A stretch of 64,000 nt of DNA from Sinisalibacter aestuarii (GTDB taxonomy: Bacteria > Pseudomonadota > Alphaproteobacteria > Rhodobacterales > Rhodobacteraceae): positions 620,001 through 684,000 of the forward strand of contig NZ_BROH01000001.1 in the NCBI RefSeq assembly GCF_027923545.1, given 5' to 3'. Each line of letters starts with the position of its first letter. Position 1 is the first letter of the stretch. The position numbers were made by a program, and so were the translations under genes. This document shows positions 5,838 through 13,846 of the stretch, piece after piece. The notes under the pieces were generated by a model. The model was not told the DNA's origin, searched no databases, and worked only from the letters and a program-made list of their open reading frames with translations.

Positions 5838-6475
5838 CCGTGGAGATGCCGGGCGCGGCGGTTATGGTACGGCGGTTTGGGCCGAGGGCTGGCGGTGCGG
5901 TGAGGGCGGCGGGCGCGGCGGTGACGATGCGGCAGGTGTGGGGCGAGGGCTGGCGGAGCGGTGAGGGCGGCGGTTGCTGCGGTGATGATGCAGCAAGTGT
6001 GGGGCGAGGGATGCCGGGCGCGGCGGCGATGATGCGCCAGGGGTGGCGCGAGTGATGACGGAGCGGTGAGGAGGGTGGGCGGTTGCTGCGGTGATGATGC
6101 AGCAAGTGTCGGGCGAGGGCCGGCGGCGCGGTGAGGAGGGTGGGCGGTTGCCGCGGTGATGATGCGGCAGGTGTGGGGCGAAGGATGCCGGGCGCGGCGG
6201 CGATGATGCGCCAGGCGTGGCGCGAGTGCTCGCGGTGTGGTGAGGGCGGCGGGCGCGGCGGTGACGATGCGGCAGGTTGTCGGGCGATGGATGCCGGGCG
6301 CGGCGGTGATGATGCGACAGGTGTGGGGCGAGGGCTGGCGGAGCGATGAGGGCGGCGGGCGTGGCGGTGATGATGCGACAGGCGTGGCGCGAGGGCTGAC
6401 GGCGCGGTGAGGGCGGCGGGCGCGGCGGTGACGATGCGGCAGGTGTGGGGCGATGACATGCGGCGCGGCGAGGAC
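5838..6475. repeat. Degenerate GC-rich tandem repeat (minisatellite-like), no gene seen from 5690 to 6627
   Basis: Roughly eleven imperfect units of about 51-65 bases share the core GATGATGCGRCAGGTGTGGG followed by GCGAGGG and GCGGTGAGGGCG. Long open frames occur on both strands through the array, including a histidine/proline/arginine-rich one on the minus strand. They are best explained by stop-poor GC-rich repeats; composition is unlike the neighbouring genes and no start site is convincing. The flanks 5690-5837 and 6476-6627 hold nothing I recognise. The unit length varies and copies have diverged, so the array is old or recombining. Confidence 0.7.
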
Positions 6476-6627
6476 GGGGCGCGGTTGCGGTGATGTTGCG
6501 CCGGCGTGCCGGGGACAGAAGGCGGTGTGCGTGATGTTGCGGCGGGTGCCGTGATGTCGGGACGGATGCAGGGCGTGTGCGGGCGGTCGCGACAAGGTTA
6601 CGCCGGGTGGCCCGTCGCGCCCGGGGT

Positions 6628-7218
6628 TCAGGCCAGCGCCCGCACCCGTTTGAACGCCGCGCGGCTGCGCATCCGTTTCACATAGGCGTTGAACGCCTCG
6701 TTGGTCAGCGGGAATTTGGCGCCGAAGGCCCAGTTGCCGCAATGGGCGGCGAGGATGTCGGGCAGGGTCATCTCGTCGCCCATCAGGAAGGGCCCCTCGC
6801 CCATGCGCCGCATGAGCTCGTTCACGCTGCGTTCGAACTCCCATTTGAGCGAGGCTTTCACCGCCGGCACGCGCTTGTCGTCGGGCAGCACGAAGCTGTG
6901 GCGGGCGGCGGTCCAGAGTGCGGCGTCGAGTTCGTCGTTGATGAAATGGGTGAACCCGTCCTGCCGCGCGCGTTCGGTGCTGCCGCAGGGATAGGTGAAC
7001 TGGCCGTGACGGTCGGCGAGGAAGCTCATGATCGCGACGGAATCGGTGAGCGCCACGCCATCGGCGATCAGCACCGGCACCTTGCCCGCCGGGTTCACCG
7101 CGCGGGCCTCGTCCGAGTGCGGGGCGGCCTTGATATGGCTGTAGCCCGCGCCGAGCTCTTCCAGCATCCACAGCACGCGAAAGGTGCGGGTGTCGAGATT
7201 GCCGTAGACCTGGTACAT
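6628..7218 (-). CDS. Glutathione S-transferase family protein
   Basis: A 196-residue cytosolic GST-fold protein. The N-terminal thioredoxin-like domain (about 1-80) includes the conserved NPAGKVPVL turn (cis-proline before V) and the DSVAIMSFLADR segment that contacts the gamma-glutamyl group. The C-terminal helical domain carries the LPDILAAHCGNWA motif around residue 155, equivalent to the usual 'T-x-A-D' core. It would conjugate or bind glutathione, but the substrate is unknown. It stands alone between the tandem repeat and holA. ATG at 7218 has GGAGG upstream. Confidence 0.9.
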   Translation of the reverse strand: MYQVYGNLDTRTFRVLWMLEELGAGYSHIKAAPHSDEARAVNPAGKVPVLIADGVALTDSVAIMSFLADRHGQFTYPCGSTERARQDGFTHFINDELDAALWTAARHSFVLPDDKRVPAVKASLKWEFERSVNELMRRMGEGPFLMGDEMTLPDILAAHCGNWAFGAKFPLTNEAFNAYVKRMRSRAAFKRVRALA

Positions 7219-7275
7219 GCCGTCCTCCCGTTTCGCCTATTAGCCAGAGCGGGCGGCAGAATGGCAAGGGCCGGG

Positions 7276-8298
7276 TCAGCCGCGCGGCATGTAGGCCAGC
7301 CGGATCAGCGCGCGTTCCATCAGCGCCGCCTGCGGGGCGCGGGAGGAGGAGCGCAGTTGCAGATCGGTGTCGATCAGCAGTTCCAACGCCGCTTCCAGCC
7401 GGTTCACCCCCCAGGCCTGGGCCTGGCGGACCATCCTGTCGCGCGATTTGAAATGCACCGGGGGGCGGGCGCGGGCGATGCCCCTGGCGGGGCCTTCCGG
7501 GTCTGATGCGGCGAGGTGGAGGGTGCGGAAATGCCGGGTGGCGGCGATGCAGAGGCCGACCGGCTGCACCCCCTGCGCTTCCAGCCGGGCCAGAAGCGGG
7601 CCGAGATCGCCCGCCCGCGCTTCGGCGGTGGCGTGCAGCACATCGTCCATCTCGGCCTCGGTGGAGGCGGGGGCGCAGGCCAGAACGTCGGCGGGCGTGG
7701 TGGGTGTGGGATCGTTCAGCTTGTAGAGCGACAGCTTTTCGATGGTCTGGCGGAAATCGCCGGGATCGAGCACGCGCGACAGGCCGGTGATGTCGGTCAT
7801 CGCTTCCGGGGCGATCTGGCGCAGCCCGGCCTTGGCGAGTTCGGCCTCGATCTCGTCGCGGGTGGGCGGGTCGTCGTAGACGCCCACCGCATAGGCGTTG
7901 GTGTGGCTCTCGAAATACTTGCGCAGGGCCGAGCGTGGTGTGAGCGTGCCCGCCGTTACCACGACGGTGGCGTCGCCCTCCTGCCAGTCGTCGAGCGCCG
8001 GGGTGATGGTTTTGGCGAGCGTATCGGTTGCGTCTTCGACGAAGGCCACGCGCGGGCCGGGGAAGAAGCCCTGTGCCTTGATCGCATCCGACAGCAGGGC
8101 CGGATCTTTGCGCAGCTCGCTTGCCGGGATGCGGGTGAGGCGCATTTCTTCCTCGCCCTCGGGGCCGACGAGGTTTGCAATCAGTTCCTGCCGCTTCAGG
8201 GCCACGCGCATCGCGTCGGCGCCATAGATCAGCACCCCGGTGCGGCCCGGCTCGGGCTTCGCGAAGAAGCGCGGGGCGTCGCGGGGGGTGAGCTTCAT
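7276..8298 (-). CDS. holA: DNA polymerase III subunit delta
   Basis: A 340-residue clamp-loader subunit that opens the beta clamp during DNA replication. The N-terminal half has the degenerate AAA-like fold (YGADAMRVALKRQELIANLVGP...), with the FPGPRVAFVEDA strand typical of HolA. The C-terminal half is the helical collar domain. The start ATG at 8298 lies one base after the leuS stop, so the genes are translationally adjacent. In many proteobacteria lptE separates leuS and holA; here no room for it exists. Confidence 0.93.
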   Translation of the reverse strand: MKLTPRDAPRFFAKPEPGRTGVLIYGADAMRVALKRQELIANLVGPEGEEEMRLTRIPASELRKDPALLSDAIKAQGFFPGPRVAFVEDATDTLAKTITPALDDWQEGDATVVVTAGTLTPRSALRKYFESHTNAYAVGVYDDPPTRDEIEAELAKAGLRQIAPEAMTDITGLSRVLDPGDFRQTIEKLSLYKLNDPTPTTPADVLACAPASTEAEMDDVLHATAEARAGDLGPLLARLEAQGVQPVGLCIAATRHFRTLHLAASDPEGPARGIARARPPVHFKSRDRMVRQAQAWGVNRLEAALELLIDTDLQLRSSSRAPQAALMERALIRLAYMPRG

Positions 8299-8299
8299 C

Positions 8300-10846
8300 T
8301 CAGGCGACCACGTTGACGATCCGGCCCGGAACCACGATCACCTTTTTCGGCGCCTTGCCGTCGAGCGCGCGTATGGCGCCATCGGTGGCGAGCGCCAGCT
8401 TCTCGATCTCGTCCTTGGCCATGTCTTTCGGCACGGTGATCTCGTCGCGCCGCTTGCCGTTGACCTGCACGGGCAGGGTGACGGTGTTTTCCACCAGCAT
8501 CGCGGGATCGGCCACGGGCCAGGGGGCATTGGCCACGAGGCCCTCGCCGCCGAGACGTGCCCAGATTTCTTCGGCCAGATGCGGAGTCATCGGCGACATG
8601 AGCTGCGCCATCACCTTCGCCGCCTGCTGCTTGGCCGCCGCGCCGGCGGTGGATTTGGTGAGCGTGTTGGTGAAGGCGTAAAGCCGGGCGATCGAGGTGT
8701 TGAACAGGAAACCGTCGATCCCCTTGGTCACCGCGTCGATCGTCTTGTGCATGTCGCGCAGCAGATCGTCATCGCCGCTGCCGTCGCCCTGCAGATCGGC
8801 GATCTCGTCGGCCAGACGCCAGACACGGGCGAGGTGCTTCGCGGCGGCCTCGGCGCCGGCTGCCGTCCATTCCACATCGCGCTCGGGCGGGCTGTCGGAC
8901 ATGACGAACCAGCGGGCCGTGTCGGCGCCGTATTGCTCGACGATATTCACCGGGTCGACCACGTTGTTCTTGGACTTCGACATCTTGGCGGAGGGCACGA
9001 TTTCCACTTCCGCGCCGCCCGCCTTGAGGAAGCCCTTGCCGTCGCGCAGCTCGACCTCTTCGGGGTAGTGGTAGACCGGGCGGCCATCGGCGCTCGTCGT
9101 CTTGAAGATCGCGTGCGTCACCATGCCCTGGGTGAAGAGCGCGTTGAACGGTTCCTTGCACTTCTCGGGCAGGTGCCCGGTGATGTGCATGGCGCGGGCG
9201 AAGAAGCGCGAATAGAGCAGGTGCAGGATCGCGTGCTCGATGCCACCGATATATTGATCGACGTTCATCCAATAGGCCACGTCTTCCGCCACGGTGGGCG
9301 TGTCGGCATGGGGGTTGGTGAAGCGGGCGAAATACCAGGACGAATCGACGAAGGTGTCCATCGTGTCGGTTTCGCGCTGGGCGGGGCCGCCGCAGCTGGG
9401 GCATTCGGTGTGGCGCCAGGTGAGATGACGGTCGAGCGGATTGCCCGGCGTGTCGAAATTCACGTCGTCGGGCAGGCGGACGGGAAGGTTTTCCTTCTTC
9501 TCCGGCACCGCGCCGCAGGTGTCGCAATGGACGATGGGAATCGGGCAGCCCCAGTAGCGCTGGCGGGAGAGGCCCCAGTCGCGCAGGCGGTATTGGGTCA
9601 CGCCTTTGCCCCAGCCCTGCTCTTCGGCGAAGCGAATCGTCGCCTCGATGGCTTCTTCGCCGGTGGCCACATCGAGCCCGGCGAAATGGTTGACCCATTT
9701 CACCTTTTCCGTTTTCGGCGGCAGGAAGGCTTCGTTTTCCACCGGCTTCGGATCGTTCAGATCGAAGAACGTGTCGATCACCGGCAGGCCGTATTTGCGG
9801 GCGAAATCGAGGTCGCGCTGGTCATGCGCTGCCGAGCCGAAAATCGCGCCGGTGCCATAATCCATCAGGATGAAATTGGCGATCCAGACCGGCAGTTCCC
9901 AGTTCTCGTCGAGCGGGTGCTTCATGCGCAGCCCGGTATCCATGCCCAGTTTCTCGGCGGTTTCGATGGCCTCCGCCGTGGTGCCGCCCTTGCGGCATTC
10001 GGCGACGAATTTCGCAATGTCGGGGTTTTCCGCTTCGAGCTTCCGGGCAATCGGGTGATCGGGGGAAATGCCGACGAAGGCCGCGCCCAGCAGCGTGTCG
10101 GGCCGGGTGGTGAAGACCTCGATGGGCTCGCCTTTGCCCGCCGGCTCGAACGAGAAGCGCAACCCGCGCGATTTGCCGATCCAGTTGGCCTGCATCAGCC
10201 GCACTTTCTCGGGCCAGTCTTTCAGCGTGTCGATGGCCTCCAGCAGTTCTTCCGAGAAGTCGCTGATCTTGAAGAACCATTGCGTGAGTTCGCGCCGTTC
10301 CACCTCGGCGCCGGAACGCCAGCCCTTGCCGTCGATCACCTGTTCGTTGGCGAGCACGGTCATATCGACCGGGTCCCAGTTGACCACCGCGTTCTTGCGG
10401 TAGACGAGGCCCTTCTCCAGCATGTCGATGAACATCGCCTGCTGCTGGCCGTAATAGTCCGGGTCGCAGGTGGCGAACATCCGGCTCCAGTCGAGCCCGA
10501 AGCCGAGCGGCTTCATCTGGGCGACCATCGTGTCGATATTGTCGTAGGTCCAGGTTTTCGGATGCCCGCCGGAAGCCATCGCGGCGTTTTCGGCGGGCAT
10601 GCCGAAGGCGTCAAATCCCATCGGGTGCAGCACGTTATGCCCGGTCGCCATCTTGTAGCGCGCCACCACGTCGCCCATCGTGTAGTTGCGCACATGGCCG
10701 ATATGGATGCGGCCGGACGGGTAGGGGAACATTTCGAGCACGTAATATTTCGGCTTCGAGGTGTCGCGCCGGGCCTCGAACGTGCCGGCCTCGTCCCAGG
10801 CTTTCTGCCATTTCGGTTCGATGATGCTCGCGTCGTAGCGGGACAT
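8300..10846 (-). CDS. leuS: Leucyl-tRNA synthetase
   Basis: An 848-residue class I aminoacyl-tRNA synthetase that charges tRNA-Leu. The HIGH signature is at residues 48-51 ([15 protein letters not shown]) and the KMSKS loop near residue 620 ([13 protein letters not shown]). The CP1 editing domain lies between them (TTRPDTLLG and [15 protein letters not shown]). A zinc-type insertion (HCDTCGAVP...TECPSCGGP) is around residues 440-490. LeuRS of the E. coli type does not depend on the anticodon for recognition. This matters because the window contains a Leu-type tRNA with a stop-reading anticodon. Expressed with holA. Confidence 0.97.
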   Translation of the reverse strand: MSRYDASIIEPKWQKAWDEAGTFEARRDTSKPKYYVLEMFPYPSGRIHIGHVRNYTMGDVVARYKMATGHNVLHPMGFDAFGMPAENAAMASGGHPKTWTYDNIDTMVAQMKPLGFGLDWSRMFATCDPDYYGQQQAMFIDMLEKGLVYRKNAVVNWDPVDMTVLANEQVIDGKGWRSGAEVERRELTQWFFKISDFSEELLEAIDTLKDWPEKVRLMQANWIGKSRGLRFSFEPAGKGEPIEVFTTRPDTLLGAAFVGISPDHPIARKLEAENPDIAKFVAECRKGGTTAEAIETAEKLGMDTGLRMKHPLDENWELPVWIANFILMDYGTGAIFGSAAHDQRDLDFARKYGLPVIDTFFDLNDPKPVENEAFLPPKTEKVKWVNHFAGLDVATGEEAIEATIRFAEEQGWGKGVTQYRLRDWGLSRQRYWGCPIPIVHCDTCGAVPEKKENLPVRLPDDVNFDTPGNPLDRHLTWRHTECPSCGGPAQRETDTMDTFVDSSWYFARFTNPHADTPTVAEDVAYWMNVDQYIGGIEHAILHLLYSRFFARAMHITGHLPEKCKEPFNALFTQGMVTHAIFKTTSADGRPVYHYPEEVELRDGKGFLKAGGAEVEIVPSAKMSKSKNNVVDPVNIVEQYGADTARWFVMSDSPPERDVEWTAAGAEAAAKHLARVWRLADEIADLQGDGSGDDDLLRDMHKTIDAVTKGIDGFLFNTSIARLYAFTNTLTKSTAGAAAKQQAAKVMAQLMSPMTPHLAEEIWARLGGEGLVANAPWPVADPAMLVENTVTLPVQVNGKRRDEITVPKDMAKDEIEKLALATDGAIRALDGKAPKKVIVVPGRIVNVVA

Positions 10847-10866
10847 GCGCGGGTACTCCGGATATG

Positions 10867-10891
10867 AAAACGCCGGGCTCGGGGCCCGGCG
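10867..10891 (-). terminator. Terminator between the DUF3576 gene and leuS
   Basis: An 8 bp GC stem (CGCCGGGC 10871-10878 with GCCCGGCG 10884-10891) has TTTT directly after it on the minus strand. It would end transcription from the DUF3576 gene or act as a partial attenuator ahead of leuS. Confidence 0.7.
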
Positions 10892-10932
10892 CTGGTTTAA
10901 TCATGCGTATTCGCGGGGTCCAGCCCCGGGGA

Positions 10933-11436
10933 TCAGAGATTGTAATCCTGAATGCGAAGCTGACGGGCGCGGGCCAGGATCGCGTCTTCGATCTTGTGGG
11001 CGGTCTCGGTCGAGACGGCACCGCCGCGCGACTGCACGGCAACCTCGATCGAGCGGGCGTCGAGCGCCGGGTCGCGCACGAAGACGGTGGCCTTGTAGGC
11101 GCCGCCGCCGCCCGGCGGGGTGCCGTAGCCGAAGACCATGACGCCGGTGAACGGGTCGGCGGCTTCGAGCGGCATGAAGTTCAGCACGTCGAGCGCGGCG
11201 TTCCACAGGTACTTGTTGACCTCGACGGTGGTGTTGGGATCGTCGCGGTCGGCGAAGAGATCCCAGATCGTCTCGCGCTCGGGCCGCGAGCGTTCGCGCG
11301 CGGGGCGTTCGTTGTTGACGACAACCGTTTCGGTGCCGCCGCCAAAGAAATTGCCAAAGCCACCGTCGCCGCAGCCCGCCAGAGCCAGCAGGCCCGTGAC
11401 GATAAAGAGCTTTGTGGTGGTCTGCCCGATGCGCAT
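10933..11436 (-). CDS. DUF3576 lipoprotein
   Basis: A 167-residue predicted lipoprotein. The signal peptide ends in a lipobox (LLALAGC, Cys about 22), followed by a glycine-rich stretch and a conserved domain (about 60-165) with NKYLWNAALDVLNFMPLEAADPF and a C-terminal RARQLR motif, as in DUF3576 proteins. The family is commonly found next to leuS in alphaproteobacteria. Function is unknown, and an outer-membrane or periplasmic role is inferred from the lipobox. A terminator separates it from leuS. Confidence 0.88.
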   Translation of the reverse strand: MRIGQTTTKLFIVTGLLALAGCGDGGFGNFFGGGTETVVVNNERPARERSRPERETIWDLFADRDDPNTTVEVNKYLWNAALDVLNFMPLEAADPFTGVMVFGYGTPPGGGGAYKATVFVRDPALDARSIEVAVQSRGGAVSTETAHKIEDAILARARQLRIQDYNL

Positions 11437-11695
11437 GAGAATGCCCCGCTCGTCCTAAATCTGTCTCTAAGTAACCAACGCCCCAAGCACGGGCAAGCGT
11501 TTTCCCCGCCCTCTATAGAGTGCGGCAGGCGGGGGCACATACAAGACTGTGGCATAGCTGCACCATACCGCGGAGCAATCGCGGGCTTCGTGCTGGATCG
11601 CTTGCAATGACCCCGGGAAAGAGAGAGGAAACAGCATACTCAATTCGGATTCCCCTGGATTGAGGTGCACCTTTAGAGAAAACGAGGGAAACGAA

Positions 11696-12574
11696 ATGAA
11701 AAAGATCCTTCTCGCTTCGACGATCCTGGTGGGTACCGCCGGTTTCGCCGCTGCTGACAATGCAAACTTCACCTTCTCGGGCGCTGCCTACGCTGGTGTT
11801 GCCTACTCCAACCTCGGCGCCGGCACCTTCGCTCCGGAAGTCTCGGCCGAGTTCACCGCCGGCATGATGACCACGACCGATACCGGTCTGGAAGCCGGTG
11901 CGTCGGTTACCGTTTCGGCCCGTGGCCTGAGCTTCGACGACGACTACACCACCACCACCTTCGGCCTGCTTTCCGAAGACGGTTCGTCGATCTCCAACGC
12001 GTCGGTCTACCTCTCGGGTGACTGGGGCAAAGTGACCGTGACCTATGACGACGATGGCTCGGGCGCTGGTGCGACCACCACCGACTGGGACGTTGTGTTC
12101 GCCTACTCGAACACCTGGGGTGACTTCAGCGTCAACGCCTACTACACCGTCGCGATCGACGGCGCGACCGGCACCAATGGTGACCTCGGCGTGACCGGCA
12201 CCTACTCGTTCGGCGATTACTCGGTCTATGCCGAGTACGACTTCGACGCCTGGGACGCGACCGCCGCTGGTGCTGAGCACCTGGTCGGCGTCGGCATCGA
12301 CGCCACCTTCGGCGCCTTCTCGGCCGGTGTTGATCTCGACTACTCGATCACCAACTCCGACCTCGACTGGCAAGCCGATGTGGCCTACTCGTCGGGCGCC
12401 TACACCATCGGTGCGTTCGTCGACGAAGACGACGCCGGTGTGAACTGGGGCTTCGACGCCGGTCTGACCGCTTCGTACGACCTCGGCGGCGGTGTGTCGA
12501 TCGACGGTGCTGCGATCCACGACGACGCCACCGACAGCGAGCTGTTCAAGCTCGGCGTGTCCATGGCGTTCTGA
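11696..12574 (+). CDS. Porin (Rhodobacter-type outer-membrane beta-barrel)
   Basis: A 292-residue outer-membrane protein. The signal peptide MKKILLASTILVGTAGFAAA is cleaved around residue 20. The rest alternates glycine/aromatic/acidic beta strands and ends in phenylalanine (SMAF), the usual outer-membrane insertion signal. ATG at 11696 was preferred to the upstream in-frame start because GAGGGA lies 6 bases before it. Codon use is strongly biased (GGC, GCC, TTC, TAC), as for a highly expressed protein. The sequence is very acidic, which suggests cation preference or a marine lifestyle (inference). A strong terminator follows, so it is probably monocistronic. Confidence 0.9.
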   Translation: MKKILLASTILVGTAGFAAADNANFTFSGAAYAGVAYSNLGAGTFAPEVSAEFTAGMMTTTDTGLEAGASVTVSARGLSFDDDYTTTTFGLLSEDGSSISNASVYLSGDWGKVTVTYDDDGSGAGATTTDWDVVFAYSNTWGDFSVNAYYTVAIDGATGTNGDLGVTGTYSFGDYSVYAEYDFDAWDATAAGAEHLVGVGIDATFGAFSAGVDLDYSITNSDLDWQADVAYSSGAYTIGAFVDEDDAGVNWGFDAGLTASYDLGGGVSIDGAAIHDDATDSELFKLGVSMAF

Positions 12575-12598
12575 TCCCAATCAGGGATTTGAACAGGG

Positions 12599-12630
12599 AA
12601 GAGCGGGCTTTGGCCCGCTCTTTTCTTTTT
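12599..12630 (+). terminator. Rho-independent terminator of the porin gene
   Basis: Perfect 10 bp stem AAGAGCGGGC (12599-12608) with GCCCGCTCTT (12613-12622), 4-base loop, then TTCTTTTT. Confidence 0.92.
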
Positions 12631-12672
12631 GGGCGGTCTGTGGTCTCTCGGGAGCGAGACAGGAGATGACCC

Positions 12673-13326
12673 ATGCCGCTTTCCGACATCCTTGACCGTA
12701 TCCGGGCCGAAGAAGAACGCACCGGGCGCGCGCCCGGCTCGGCCCGGCTCGTGGCCGTTTCGAAGGTGCAGCCGCTCGAACGGGTGATCGCCGTGCTCGA
12801 GGAAGGCCACCGGCTGTTTGGTGAGAACAAGGTGCAGGAAGCGGCGGCGAAATGGCCGGAGCTGAAAGAGCGCTTTCCCGGTGTCGAGCTTCACCTGATC
12901 GGCCCGCTGCAGACCAACAAGGTGCGCCAGGCGATGGAGCTGTTCGACGCGATCGAAACGCTGGACCGCCCGAAGCTGGCCCGCAGCATTGCCCGCCTCA
13001 AGGATGAACTGGGCCATTGCCCGCGCCTTTTCGTGCAGGTCAATACCGGCGAGGAAGAGCAAAAAGCCGGAATCATGCCCGCCGATGCGGATGCCTTCAT
13101 TGCGGAATGCCGGGGCCTCGGGCTGGAGATCGAGGGGCTGATGTGCATCCCGCCGGCCGACGAGGAGCCCTCGCTCCACTTCGCGCTGCTCCGGAAGATT
13201 GCGGGGCGCAACGGGATCGCGGAATTGTCGATGGGCATGTCGGGCGATTTCGAGAAGGCCGTGGCGCAGGGCGCCACCTATCTGCGCGTTGGCTCGGCCA
13301 TCTTCGGAGAGCGGGTATATTCCTGA
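12673..13326 (+). CDS. PLP-homeostasis protein, YggS/PROSC family
   Basis: A 217-residue single-domain TIM-barrel PLP-binding protein thought to buffer pyridoxal phosphate and influence amino-acid metabolism. The conserved VAVSKVQP strand carries the PLP lysine near residue 35 (SK). FGENKVQEA, HLIGPLQTNK, the GLMCIPP turn, LSMGMSGDFEKA and the terminal VGSAIFGER phosphate-binding motif are all present. Length is close to the usual 220-235. No operon partner is visible; the gene sits between the porin terminator and the 8 bp tandem array. Confidence 0.93.
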   Translation: MPLSDILDRIRAEEERTGRAPGSARLVAVSKVQPLERVIAVLEEGHRLFGENKVQEAAAKWPELKERFPGVELHLIGPLQTNKVRQAMELFDAIETLDRPKLARSIARLKDELGHCPRLFVQVNTGEEEQKAGIMPADADAFIAECRGLGLEIEGLMCIPPADEEPSLHFALLRKIAGRNGIAELSMGMSGDFEKAVAQGATYLRVGSAIFGERVYS

Positions 13327-13374
13327 TCCATCAGGCCTGGTCGGGTTGACGGGAAAGGGCTTCTGGCCGACCAC

Positions 13375-13485
13375 ACTCTAGAACTCTAGAACTCTAGAAC
13401 TCTAGAACTCTAGAACTCTAGAACTCTAGAACTCTAGAACTCTAGAACTCTAGAACTCTAGAACTCTAGAACTCTAGAACTCTAG
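13375..13485. repeat. Perfect tandem array of an 8 bp unit (CTCTAGAA, about 14 copies)
   Basis: 111 bases made of CTCTAGAA repeated without a single mismatch. Every unit contains the 6-base palindrome TCTAGA. There are no spacers, so it is not CRISPR. It lies about 50 bases after the PLP-protein gene and before a remnant gene region. Length variation by slippage is expected. Confidence 0.97.
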
Positions 13486-13846
13486 GGTTCTGGTATAGTG
13501 TTGAAAATTAACAGATATTTCGGATGCGTCACTGCTTTGGCGTGAGATTCGCCGGTGACTACGAGGGGCGCCGGAGCATCTGTCAGCCCATCTCCCGCAG
13601 GCCGATCCGGCCGCGCGGCATCCGGTGGTTGACGAAGATCGCGGGGCCTTTGCCCGGCTCGGGTGTGAGCCAGGTACACCTGCCGGGGAGGACCGGGGCG
13701 CAGGGCGGATTGGCGGGCTGGCCGGCGGTGCCGCCGGACTTACAGCGCAGCAGCGCGCTGCCTGGACAGGGGCAAGGGCAGATGTCGAACCGCCCGGCTA
13801 ATCCGCCATCGACCGATTGTTGCTCTGATACCGATACCCTGCCGCG
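13486..13846. other. Intergenic region with decayed gene remnant
   Basis: No intact gene is visible. It contains the 3' remnant of an L,D-transpeptidase (13583-13663) on the minus strand. The rest, including the part after 13664, matches nothing I recognise. Confidence 0.55.
13583..13663 (-). pseudogene. Internally deleted 3' remnant of an L,D-transpeptidase gene
   Basis: The minus strand reads PEPGKGPAIFVNH, then RMPRGRIGLREMG and TGA. The intact L,D-transpeptidase at 36856-37374 has EPGKGSAIFVHRW near the same place and ends PRSRIILRDAG. The remnant lacks the roughly 25 residues between, which hold the catalytic His/Cys motif (HPTAGCIAF). The DNA of the two loci is also visibly similar over both flanks of the gap. 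It therefore looks like a dead paralogue left by duplication or transfer. Confidence 0.7.

Noticed and set aside
5651-7267. 538-codon minus-strand frame through the tandem repeat and GST gene
   Set aside because: Translates the repeat into His/Pro/Arg-rich units and reads the GST gene out of frame; no plausible start or domain.
8240-10867. 875-codon plus-strand frame opposite leuS
   Set aside because: Exact antisense of leuS third-position bias; no motifs.
13375-13485. CRISPR array
   Set aside because: The 8 bp units are contiguous with no spacers and there are no cas genes.
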